Assembly (NCBI GenBank): GCA_964497095.1
Contig: CAZCCL010000083.1
Location: 1-11,509 of the forward strand
Reading direction: 5' to 3'
Length of the DNA: 11,509 bases
Source: CAVPLM01 sp964497095
GTDB lineage: Bacteria > Actinomycetota > Thermoleophilia > RBG-16-64-13
Shown here: in pieces, positions 1 to 5,854 of the stretch
Numbering within the stretch: the first letter of the stretch is position 1
Layout: each line of letters opens with the position of its first letter
Program-made: the position numbers and the translations under genes
The notes under the pieces: model-generated
What the model was told of the DNA's origin: nothing
The model's input: only the letters and a program-made list of their open reading frames with translations
Database searches by the model: none

Positions 1-244
<244 letters not shown>

Positions 245-272
245 CTCCGTTCTCCTTGTGTTCCTCGTGATC

Positions 273-719
273 CTACTGTTCTTGGCATTCCTTGCACAGG
301 CCGCGCAATTGGACAGTGATCGACTCGACCTCGCCTAGGTTGGTGGCCGCCTCCGGAACCTCCAATCCCTCATAGGAGGTGCTGGGGAGGTCGCGAATGA
401 GGCCACAACGGGCGCAGATGAAGTGATGATGGCGCTCGAGATTGGCATCGTATCGCGCAGGCCCGGCCATGACGTCGATCCTGTTGATGAGCCCCAGTCT
501 CTCGAGCGCCCCAAGCGTCCGATACACCGTGTCGAGGGAGATGGTCGGCACCCGTTCTCTCACTCCACAATAGATCGCCTCTACATTGGGATGCATATCA
601 CTCCCGGCGATCTCTCGGGCCACTTCGAGCCGCTGATGGGTCAGCCGCAGCCCGCTCTCTCGCGATGCCTGCGCAAACAGGGAAACGCGACGCTCCACTT
701 CGCTTTGCGGAACGGTCAT
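273..719 (-). CDS. perR: PerR-type Fur family peroxide-sensing repressor
   Basis: A 148-residue metal-dependent DNA-binding repressor, with the winged helix at about residues 20-85 and the dimerisation and metal domain after it. Structural zinc ligands are visible as CARC (C102, C105) and CKEC (C142, C145). The regulatory metal ligands of Bacillus subtilis PerR (H37, D85, H91, H93, D104) all map here with a constant offset of six residues: H43, D91, H97, H99 and D110. The aspartate at 110, where iron-sensing Fur proteins have glutamate, favours PerR. In PerR, metal-catalysed oxidation of the histidines relieves repression. The frame is open upstream to 953, but homology begins near residue 10 and a promoter lies at 757-785, so ATG 719 is chosen. 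It has no clear ribosome binding site. It lies directly upstream of katG in the usual regulator-target arrangement. Confidence 0.9.
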   Translation of the reverse strand: MTVPQSEVERRVSLFAQASRESGLRLTHQRLEVAREIAGSDMHPNVEAIYCGVRERVPTISLDTVYRTLGALERLGLINRIDVMAGPARYDANLERHHHFICARCGLIRDLPSTSYEGLEVPEAATNLGEVESITVQLRGLCKECQEQ

Positions 720-748
720 TCCGGCACGCGGGCTATTTTGGAAACCAT

Positions 749-760
749 TACTATGTAGTA
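749..760. promoter_or_regulatory. Candidate operator palindrome upstream of perR
   Basis: TACTA-TG-TAGTA is a perfect 5-bp inverted repeat with a 2-base centre. It overlaps the proposed -10 element and the expected transcription start of perR, a good place for autorepression. It does not match the B. subtilis PerR box well, so assigning it to PerR is inference. Confidence 0.45.
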
Positions 761-785
761 TAGATAAGCAGAAGACTGAGTGCAA
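757..785 (-). promoter_or_regulatory. Sigma-70-type promoter for perR-katG
   Basis: On the reverse strand TTGCAC (785-780) and TATACT (762-757) are separated by exactly 17 bases. Transcription should start near 750. A short frame MVSKIARVPE starts at ATG 748 and ends in a TGA that overlaps the perR ATG, so perR may be translated by coupling to this leader. Confidence 0.6.
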
Positions 786-800
786 CCTGCGATACCCCGT

Positions 801-840
801 GCAAGCGGTAGCGGGGGCTCGAATCGCCCCGCTTGTTTGC
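801..840. other. Strong hairpin in the metF-perR intergenic region
   Basis: AGCGGGG (810-816) pairs with CCCCGCT (827-833) around a 10-base loop. GCAA (801-804) can pair with TTGC (837-840) at the base. An alternative register gives a tRNA T-arm-like stem GGGGC with loop TCGAATC, but no acceptor, D or anticodon arm exists nearby. It lies downstream of the metF stop and may help end that transcript. Confidence 0.35.
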
Positions 841-861
841 AGAAGGGGTTTCTTGGTGTGG

Positions 862-884
862 AGCCCGGCCGAGAAGGCCGGGCT
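862..884. terminator. Candidate terminator hairpin downstream of metF
   Basis: AGCCCGGCC pairs perfectly over 9 bp with GGCCGGGCT around the loop GAGAA. It lies 94 bases beyond the metF stop in the direction of transcription. Only a short T run follows it, and on the plus strand, so intrinsic termination on the minus strand is uncertain. It could instead be a transcript-stabilising hairpin. Confidence 0.4.
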
Positions 885-977
885 TTCGCATCTTTCGGGC
901 GAGTTCGGGGGCAACTGGGTGGCAAACTCGATAACGGCAAAGGGACGGGTCACACTTTCGGCCGTGCCCCCTTCTGC

Positions 978-1871
978 TCACGATTCCGCATCAGCACCCA
1001 GTCCCGCTGCGTCCACGATTTCCGGCACGAGTTCGTCCCACCCCAGGGGCATGATGTGAATCCCCTGGCAGTATGGTTTGAACTGCCGGATAAGCCGCGC
1101 GCTGATTTCCACGGCCTTCTTCTTCCGATCTTCCTTCGCAGTGGCTTCCAGTTCTTGAATGATGCTCTGTGGCACGCTGATTCCGGCCACATTCGCGTCC
1201 ATGAACTTGGCCATGGCGGCACTCTTGAGTACCACGATTCCGGCAATAACTGGTACATCTAGTCCCTGAATCTGATTTGCGAAGCGCTCATACTTCTCCG
1301 CCTCATAGACAGCCTGAGTCTGAAAGAATCTGGCTCCAGCCTCGATCTTCTTTTTCATCTTTATGATCTGGGGCTCCAAGGGCTCCGCACCTGGTGTCAC
1401 CACCGCTCCCAGGTAGAAGTTGGGGACGCTCTCCAGCTCGTGACCGGCCATATCGTGACCCTGATTCAGGGTGCTGGCTGTCATGAGCAGTTGAACGGAG
1501 TCCAGGTCATAGACCGGCTTGGCTTCGGCGTGGTCGCCCAGGATGGGGTGGTCACCGGTGAGACACAGAACGTTCTCCACGCCCAGTGCCCCGGCGCTCA
1601 GAAGATCGGACTGAAGGGCCAGGCGGTTCCGGTCGCGGCAGGTAAGCTGATAGACCGGCTCAAGACCACGTTCGGCCAGTCGGGCAGAAACAGCCAGCGA
1701 ACCGACGCGCACGACTGCGCTCTGCAGGTCGGTGACGTTGATGGCGGTCACGTGATTCCGCATCATCTCAGCATCATGCAGACACTGGTCCAAGTTGACG
1801 CCTTTGGGAGGTCCGATCTCTCCGGTGACGACAAATCTCCCGCCTTCCAAGGCTTCTCGTAGTTTGCTCAT
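978..1871 (-). CDS. metF: Methylenetetrahydrofolate reductase, MetF subunit
   Basis: A 297-residue FAD-binding TIM-barrel enzyme that interconverts 5,10-methylene- and 5-methyl-tetrahydrofolate, a step of methionine synthesis and of the methyl branch of the Wood-Ljungdahl pathway. Visible family motifs are TGEIGPPKG near residues 16-24 with the catalytic glutamate position (E18), LTCRDRN at 76-82, and LTGDHP at 104-109, where D107 matches the flavin-tuning aspartate of E. coli MetF. The length is normal for the family. ATG 1871 follows AAGGAG with a rather long 11-base spacing. metV ends 36 bases upstream on the same strand, so the two form an operon. The pairing with MetV suggests the iron-sulfur-linked enzyme type found in acetogens and other anaerobes, not a stand-alone NADH enzyme. 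Confidence 0.93.
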   Translation of the reverse strand: MSKLREALEGGRFVVTGEIGPPKGVNLDQCLHDAEMMRNHVTAINVTDLQSAVVRVGSLAVSARLAERGLEPVYQLTCRDRNRLALQSDLLSAGALGVENVLCLTGDHPILGDHAEAKPVYDLDSVQLLMTASTLNQGHDMAGHELESVPNFYLGAVVTPGAEPLEPQIIKMKKKIEAGARFFQTQAVYEAEKYERFANQIQGLDVPVIAGIVVLKSAAMAKFMDANVAGISVPQSIIQELEATAKEDRKKKAVEISARLIRQFKPYCQGIHIMPLGWDELVPEIVDAAGLGADAES

Positions 1872-1907
1872 CCCGAATTCTGCTCCTTGGTTGAATTGGG
1901 CGTTGGT

Positions 1908-2624
1908 TCAGCCGCGGCTGGCAACCTTTCGTTCACCAGAGAGGGACCGGAAGGTTGCTTCGCCTTCGCCGACGGTGAGGGAGCGCGGCCGGCTCCATCG
2001 GGAGTTGTTCTTGGGCGATCTGTAGACCTCCATATCCTCCAAACGCCCAAGATCTTTCAGCCGGTCATAGATGAGTTGCCAGCCGCAGTCGCGGTTCCTG
2101 TCAACCTCGCACTTGCCATCGGTGGCTCCTCCACAAGGGCCGTTGAGGAGGCTCTTGGCGCACAGCGTGACCGGGCACAGCCCACCCGTGTGCTCAACGA
2201 TACATTCACCGCAAAGAGAACAGTATTCGGTGATGAGATTGTCGTTAACGGTCTCGCCTCCGAAGATGGTGTCGCAACCGGGATGGACCATGCCTCCTTC
2301 GGTTGCGTCCAAGACGGTGTGGATACCCTGCCCACAAGCGAGGATCAGGAACGAGTCTGCCTGCTCGGTCTCGGCCCGATGATCCTCATTCAAGATCTTC
2401 TTTGCTACTGCCAGCTTGCACAGGCTCACTCCGCTATCAGTACAGGCCCACCCGGCAACATCAACCTCTCTTTCCTTGAGCCGCTCCGCCATCTCCTTGG
2501 TCTCGGGCTCTCCACCAGAATGGCATTTGGCTGCGCAGTTACCGCAGCCGACGACGAACACTCGCTCTTCGGGCTCGAGGAACGCCAGAATCTCTTCAAT
2601 CGGCTTCTGAATGGTTGCGTGCAT
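1908..2624 (-). CDS. metV: Methylenetetrahydrofolate reductase C-terminal/MetV-type iron-sulfur protein
   Basis: A 238-residue cysteine-rich protein of the MetV family (MTHFR C-terminal domain), the partner of MetF in many anaerobes; it is thought to bind iron-sulfur clusters and pass electrons to the MetF flavin. Fifteen cysteines are visible: the N-terminal set VGCGNCAAKC (C27, C30, C34), then C61, C69, C97 and C117, and a ferredoxin-like region EYCSLCGEC (C135, C138, C141) followed by C150, C155, C164, C172 and C180. The last 35 or so residues are basic, cysteine-free and probably variable. ATG 2624 has an excellent AGGAGG seven bases upstream. It is the first gene of the metV-metF operon and diverges from the peroxiredoxin gene. 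No Hdr or hydrogenase partner genes are present in this window. Confidence 0.88.
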   Translation of the reverse strand: MHATIQKPIEEILAFLEPEERVFVVGCGNCAAKCHSGGEPETKEMAERLKEREVDVAGWACTDSGVSLCKLAVAKKILNEDHRAETEQADSFLILACGQGIHTVLDATEGGMVHPGCDTIFGGETVNDNLITEYCSLCGECIVEHTGGLCPVTLCAKSLLNGPCGGATDGKCEVDRNRDCGWQLIYDRLKDLGRLEDMEVYRSPKNNSRWSRPRSLTVGEGEATFRSLSGERKVASRG

Positions 2625-2670
2625 GAAGACACCTCCTGGTTCTGATTTCTCCTCAAAGTTGGCCGCGATG

Positions 2671-2692
2671 GTCGACGAAGCATTTCGACGAC
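2671..2692. other. Hairpin in the metV leader
   Basis: GTCG-A-CGAA, loop GCAT, TTCG-A-CGAC: an eight-pair stem with one A-A mismatch, about 47 bases upstream of the metV start. It may be a leader structure. I do not recognise a known riboswitch. Confidence 0.3.
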
Positions 2693-2707
2693 ACAGACAG
2701 GTGGAAA

Positions 2708-2746
2708 CAGCTCAACCCGGCCAATCCGGCTTCAAGAATTGAGCTG
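2708..2746. other. Nested hairpin upstream of metV
   Basis: CAGCTCAA (2708-2715) pairs with TTGAGCTG (2739-2746) over 8 bp, and CCGG-CCAAT-CCGG can form a small stem inside. On the minus strand it lies about 85 bases upstream of metV, at the end of a doubtful small ORF (2712-2972). It could be a terminator or attenuator, but no strong T run follows. Confidence 0.35.
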
Positions 2747-2972
2747 CGTTAAGAAGGGCCCGTTCACCTAGCGAAATGAGGCTCCAATCATCCTCCGCCG
2801 CCAATACTTCCGCCACCTTGACCATGCCGACACGTCGGTCCCCACGGCAGGATGGAGCGCCCGCGTACATCCCGCCACCTGCTCCGGCGCTCCACGGCAC
2901 CGCCCAAAGTGGTTGCTGAACCCGATTTCCGACACTCTTGAAGCTTGAGGAAAGAGATTCACTCGGAGGCAT
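2712..2972 (-). other. Doubtful small ORF or gene remnant in the metV-prx intergenic region
   Basis: The region between metV and the peroxiredoxin gene is about 490 bases. This frame could encode up to 86 residues, but only the last 37 look protein-like (MVKVAEVLAAEDDW, SLGERALLNAAQFL). Neither possible start has a ribosome binding site, and the rest has low-complexity composition. I do not recognise it. It may be a remnant, or simply leader sequence that happens to be open. The remainder of the intergenic region holds the hairpins and the promoter listed separately. Confidence 0.15.
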
Positions 2973-2987
2973 ATTAGCATCTATATG
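2970..2987. promoter_or_regulatory. Candidate operator upstream of the peroxiredoxin promoter
   Basis: CATAT and ATATG form an inverted repeat separated by 8 bases, just upstream of the -35 element. With small gaps the stretch aligns with the perR operator region read on its reverse strand: both have ATA, then TA, CAT, TA and ATGGTTT in the same order. A shared regulator, possibly PerR, is inferred. Confidence 0.35.
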
Positions 2988-2991
2988 GTTT

Positions 2992-3019
2992 TTGCATCTA
3001 CCGGATCAGGGATTACAAT
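2992..3019 (+). promoter_or_regulatory. Promoter for the selenocysteine peroxiredoxin
   Basis: TTGCAT (2992-2997) and TACAAT (3014-3019) are separated by 16 bases; shifting the -35 by one base to TTTGCA gives 17. Transcription should begin near 3026, leaving a leader of about 90 bases before the start codon. Confidence 0.5.
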
Positions 3020-3116
3020 AGAGTTAGCTGGGTTCCCAAGCGAACGCGCGAAAAGAGCGAAGCGGATCGCGCCAGCCCCAGACTTTGCCAGTCGACCTGA
3101 GGTAGAAAGGAGCGCT

Positions 3117-3839
3117 ATGGCTGAACCAAAAGACGGTTGTGTCAAACCGGCAGGAGGCGTGCTCGGTATTCCTTCGAGCAAAGGAACGGCAACGTCGAGT
3201 CCAGCCCCGGCGGCTGAGGAGGAGGCGCAGAAAGTGCTAGCGCGTGTTGGTCATCCTGCCCCGGATTTCGAAGTCAACGCCTACGTCGAAGGGGGCTTCA
3301 AGAACGTGAAGCTCTCCGACTACAAGGGGAAATGGCTCGTGCTCTGCTTCTATCCGGGCGACTTCACCTTTGTCTGACCGACCGAATTGTCGGCGGTCGC
3401 CGTCAAGTATCCCGAACTCAAGGCCATGGACGTCGAAGTCCTGGCCATGAGCGTTGATTCCCGCTTCTCCCACAAGATCTGGCAGGAGGAGGAGCTTTCC
3501 AAGATGGTCAAAGGAGGAGTCCCGTTCCCCTTGCTCACCGATCCGGGGGGCAATGTCGGCGAGGTCTACGGCATATACGATGAGTCCGCGGGCGTGGACA
3601 TCCGGGGCCGGTTCATCATCGATCCCGAGGGTACCATCCGGGCGATGGAGGTGCTCACTGCCGAAGTGGGCCGCAACGTTGCAGAACTCATCCGCCAGAT
3701 AAAAGCCTTCCAGCATGTAGTGGCTACCGGTGAGGTGACTCCGTCCGGCTGGCAGCCGGGCAAACCTACCCTCACTCCAGGTCCCAGCTTGGTGGGCAAG
3801 GTCTGGACGGTGTGGAAACCGGAGAGTGCGTTCGACTGA
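3117..3839 (+). CDS. prxU: Selenocysteine-containing peroxiredoxin (AhpC/PrxU type), UGA at codon 87 read as Sec
   Basis: A 240-residue thiol or selenol peroxidase of the AhpC/Prx1 group that reduces hydrogen peroxide and organic peroxides in the cytoplasm. The thioredoxin-fold start HPAPDFEVNA is at 46-55. The active-site motif PxxxTxxC reads P80-GDF-T84-FV-U87-PTE, with TGA (3375-3377) exactly at the peroxidatic cysteine. The same frame continues without interruption for 153 more residues, through LAMSVDSRFSHKIW, R163 and RGRFIIDPEG, to a normal C-terminus. The position of the resolving cysteine (usually EVCPAGW) reads EVTPSGW, with T208. Other cysteines are C8 and C77. ATG 3117 is chosen because GAAAGGAG lies just upstream; the frame is open back to 2985. 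Residues 1-40 form an unusual N-terminal extension. A SECIS-like hairpin follows the TGA. A sequencing error or pseudogene would be the alternative, but the exact position and the hairpin argue against both. Confidence 0.9.
3387..3406 (+). promoter_or_regulatory. Bacterial SECIS element in the peroxiredoxin mRNA
   Basis: Just after the UGA at 3375-3377 the RNA can form UUG, U-U mismatch, CGGC, loop GGUC, GCCG, CAA. In the E. coli fdhF SECIS an unpaired U17 is followed by four pairs and a GGUC loop beginning 19 bases after UGA. Here an unpaired U (3390) is followed by four pairs (3391-3394 with 3399-3402) and a GGUC loop (3395-3398) beginning 18 bases after UGA. This would recruit SelB with Sec-tRNA. 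The hairpin lies within codons 91-97, so it is also coding. Confidence 0.8.
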
Positions 3840-3848
3840 GCCGAATTA

Positions 3849-3885
3849 TCAGTGCCTCCTGGCGTTTCTGGCCAGGAGGCACTGA
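3849..3885. terminator. Bidirectional terminator hairpin between prxU and the pilin gene
   Basis: TCAGTGCCTCCTGGC pairs perfectly over 15 bp with GCCAGGAGGCACTGA around a 7-base loop. It begins 9 bases after the peroxiredoxin stop and ends 7 bases before the stop of the convergent pilin-like gene, so it probably serves both. T runs on either side are short. Confidence 0.75.
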
Positions 3886-3892
3886 CAGTTGC

Positions 3893-4486
3893 CTAACCTG
3901 TGGGAATGGTGACCACATCGGCAGACTTCCGGCCGTGCTCATCTACGTAGAAGACATCCACGACTCGCGCCTGAGCATTGAAGGCGATGACCAGGGCGCC
4001 CGCCAGCAGACGGCGGCTGGCGTCGGTCAGGGCATTGAACGAGAGATATTGACACTGAGGGGAGTCGGTTATGAAGACCGCCGGAGGCACCGACTGAGAG
4101 TCCGCGGGAACAGACCTGCTGCTGAGGATGCCCCGGCCCCTTTCTGAGCCCACAGTGGGGTTCGCGTAACCCGCCTTCCCTGCACTGGTCAGGCTCTCCT
4201 CGAGATGGGTGCTCAAGTATCTTTCGGGATCTCCCTCCCCCGACGGCCGGTACTCTGGGGAGTAACCCTCCATGACCTGCTCGTTTACCACCTCCCCCAG
4301 GCTCTGCAAGTTGGCATCGAGGACCGAGGCCTTGGCCCGGGAATGAAGCGCCGGGACCCCGATCGCGACCAGTACGCAGACGATAACGACGATCACGAGC
4401 ATCTCTAGAGCGCTGAAGCCGCACTCCGAAGAGAGAGAGGAGTTGATAGCCCGCGTTCCGGCCGGCTGCCGGAGGTCAATGTTCAT
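3893..4486 (-). CDS. Type IV pilin-like (pseudopilin) protein
   Basis: A 197-residue protein with a class III prepilin signal: a 23-residue leader ending in ECG, cleavage before F24 (FSALEMLVIVVIVC), glutamate at +5 of the mature protein, and a hydrophobic helix to about residue 46. This fits processing by a prepilin peptidase and assembly into a type IV pilus or type II secretion pseudopilus. The mature protein would be about 174 residues, with a globular C-terminal domain that I do not recognise (SPQCQYLSFNALTDASRRLLAGALVI is only described, not assigned). The start ATG 4486 overlaps the end of the upstream membrane protein gene by 11 bases and has no separate ribosome binding site, so translation is probably coupled. 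No assembly ATPase or peptidase gene is in the window. Confidence 0.82.
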   Translation of the reverse strand: MNIDLRQPAGTRAINSSLSSECGFSALEMLVIVVIVCVLVAIGVPALHSRAKASVLDANLQSLGEVVNEQVMEGYSPEYRPSGEGDPERYLSTHLEESLTSAGKAGYANPTVGSERGRGILSSRSVPADSQSVPPAVFITDSPQCQYLSFNALTDASRRLLAGALVIAFNAQARVVDVFYVDEHGRKSADVVTIPTG

Positions 4487-5342
4487 CGGCTCGGGTGGTT
4501 CGGTGACCTTCGGCGCGCTCTTGTCGGCGCGCTACCTGCGCATAGCCCGCCCAGGCGAAGAGAGCCCAGGACAGCATGTAGCCGGCGTCGGAGAACCCCC
4601 CGGACTGGAACGTGCCCTGGATGCTCTGATATCCATAGGTGACGTCAGCCACAAGCCCGACGATCAGTCCCGCGCTGAGCAGCCAGAGACTCCAAGGGTG
4701 CCCTGACACCTTTCGCAGCAGCACCCAGGCTATCCCAGCAAGAAGAAGGAGATCGCCCACGGGGTAGCCGACGGACAAGGAGTAGGCGAAGAGGTCGTCA
4801 CGGCTCGACTGGAGCGTGGGGAGCAGGAACAAGCAGAGTATGACAACCGCCCCGCCCAACACCACCAGGAAGCAGCCCAGATAGACGACCACCCGCCGCA
4901 GGCCACTGGTGGGCAGGCTGGGAAAGCACAGCAGCCCGGCGAGCACCAGCGGGTAATACGCGAGGTAGCCGGTATCGGCCAAAGAGGGGAAAGGTGAGCT
5001 GCCGAGGACGTTCTGGTAGACGAAGAACAGGGCGTCGCCCGCCCAGAAGCAGGCCAGCGCAGCACTCAGCAAACGCCAGGCCCACTGAGACCGGCGGTCC
5101 GGCTGGGTCTTTGATGCGCTTAACGCTAGAAGGGTGGCCGCCAGTCCGATGGGGATCATCCCCAGGTTGGCATAGAGCGAACGGTCGGCCCCCTCTCCCC
5201 AGTTGATGAAGACCGCGATGAGGTAGGCAACGCAGAGGCCAGAAGCCAGCAGCGTGGTTAGAAGCCAGGGACGTCCCGGCAGCGTCTCTGCCGGGGGGTC
5301 TGTGCCGGCATGATGACCCTCGGTGTTGGCCACAACGCGCAT
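4476..5342 (-). CDS. Multi-pass membrane protein, sensor-module-like
   Basis: A 288-residue integral membrane protein. After about 24 hydrophilic residues, roughly eight hydrophobic segments are visible near 25-47, 56-76, 88-110, 121-141, 149-176, 183-209, 217-240 and 252-270, followed by a charged C-terminal tail. Three segments carry a similar pattern (LADTGYLAYYPL, SLSVGYPVGDLL, SDAGYMLSWALF). In my judgement this resembles the membrane input regions found at the N-terminus of GGDEF/EAL proteins and histidine kinases, but here there is no output domain. Start ATG 5342 is taken because homology-like hydrophobic sequence begins soon after it and GGGG precedes it; the frame is open to 5591 but that part looks non-coding. 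It overlaps the pilin gene downstream and diverges from the kinase gene. Function unknown. Confidence 0.7.
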   Translation of the reverse strand: MRVVANTEGHHAGTDPPAETLPGRPWLLTTLLASGLCVAYLIAVFINWGEGADRSLYANLGMIPIGLAATLLALSASKTQPDRRSQWAWRLLSAALACFWAGDALFFVYQNVLGSSPFPSLADTGYLAYYPLVLAGLLCFPSLPTSGLRRVVVYLGCFLVVLGGAVVILCLFLLPTLQSSRDDLFAYSLSVGYPVGDLLLLAGIAWVLLRKVSGHPWSLWLLSAGLIVGLVADVTYGYQSIQGTFQSGGFSDAGYMLSWALFAWAGYAQVARRQERAEGHRTTRADEH

Positions 5343-5854
5343 GGTCACCCCTGACCCTCGGCGGTGCCCGATTCTCTCATGGATGCCGCTTGATGAGCGG
5401 TCGGCGGTCTGGCGCGACACCGAGAGTTCGTCCACGCCTCGATCGTCGCGCGTGTTATCGGCCGACCGGCAGGAAGACTTAAGTTGCCGGGCATAGCTCA
5501 CCACGAACATTGAGATGGCCATGGCTAGTCTCAAGGCCTGGCCAGCGAGGCAATCCCCCTCCTGCATGGATCGTGGCCGTGGCTGATGCACTTGACGCTT
5601 CCGCCCATGTCCGGCCCTACATCGTGAGGAGGCGATCGCGAGGATTCTCGAGTTGCCCGTTTCCCACTGGGCTGCGCACCAGTGGGATCTACAGCGAAAC
5701 GCGAGGTTGTCGCCCGCATGGAATCAGGAAGTTCCATCCGTTCTTCTCATTCATGCGCGGGCCTTTTGCTGTCGATATGAAGCATTGCGCTGGAAGTTTC
5801 GTGCGAAGCTCGTGGCGCGAAGTAGTCAGCAATCTCAGAGGCGGGAAGGCGGCT
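5343..5854. other. Divergent intergenic region between the membrane protein and the hybrid kinase
   Basis: About 510 bases between two divergent genes. The kinase frame is open through most of it, but the translated sequence shows no domain. I see no convincing sigma-70 promoter on either strand. The only clear structure is the hairpin at 5663-5686. Promoters for both gene pairs should lie here. Confidence 0.4.
5663..5686. other. Perfect 8-bp hairpin upstream of the hybrid kinase
   Basis: CCCACTGG and CCAGTGGG flank the loop GCTGCGCA. No T run follows on either strand, so it is not a clear terminator. It could be a leader structure or a large operator palindrome. It does not match the conserved core of a c-di-GMP riboswitch. 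Confidence 0.35.

Noticed and set aside
810..840. tRNA gene or tRNA 3' fragment around the T-arm-like stem
   Set aside because: The stem and loop resemble a T arm, but the loop sequence is shifted from the standard, no matching acceptor strand or other arms are found upstream, and no CCA end follows.
720..953. Upstream extension of the perR frame to 953
   Set aside because: It runs through the promoter, the operator and the intergenic hairpins and has no similarity to Fur proteins.
1887..2645. Long plus-strand frame opposite metV
   Set aside because: It is the antisense shadow of metV; the reverse strand has the family cysteines, a proper ribosome binding site and operon spacing.
2622..2972. 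A second selenoprotein: the 2712-2972 frame continuing in frame through its TGA into metV
   Set aside because: The frames coincide, which has a one-in-three chance, but metV has its own strong AGGAGG and start, the region between is not protein-like, and there is no SECIS-like GGUC hairpin at the proper distance.
2985..3116. N-terminal extension of the peroxiredoxin to 2985
   Set aside because: The extension spans the proposed -10 element and the expected transcription start, and a good GAAAGGAG sits just before ATG 3117.
3387..3839. A separate gene starting at TTG 3387, giving a truncated peroxiredoxin, with 2985-3377 as a pseudogene fragment
   Set aside because: The frame is continuous with the upstream part across a single TGA at the catalytic position, no ribosome binding site precedes 3387, and the proposed start lies inside a SECIS-like hairpin.
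5510..5776. Additional N-terminal domain of the hybrid kinase
   Set aside because: The translated sequence is rich in Arg, Pro, Ser and Gly with no domain, contains a strong hairpin, and overlaps the region where divergent promoters are expected.
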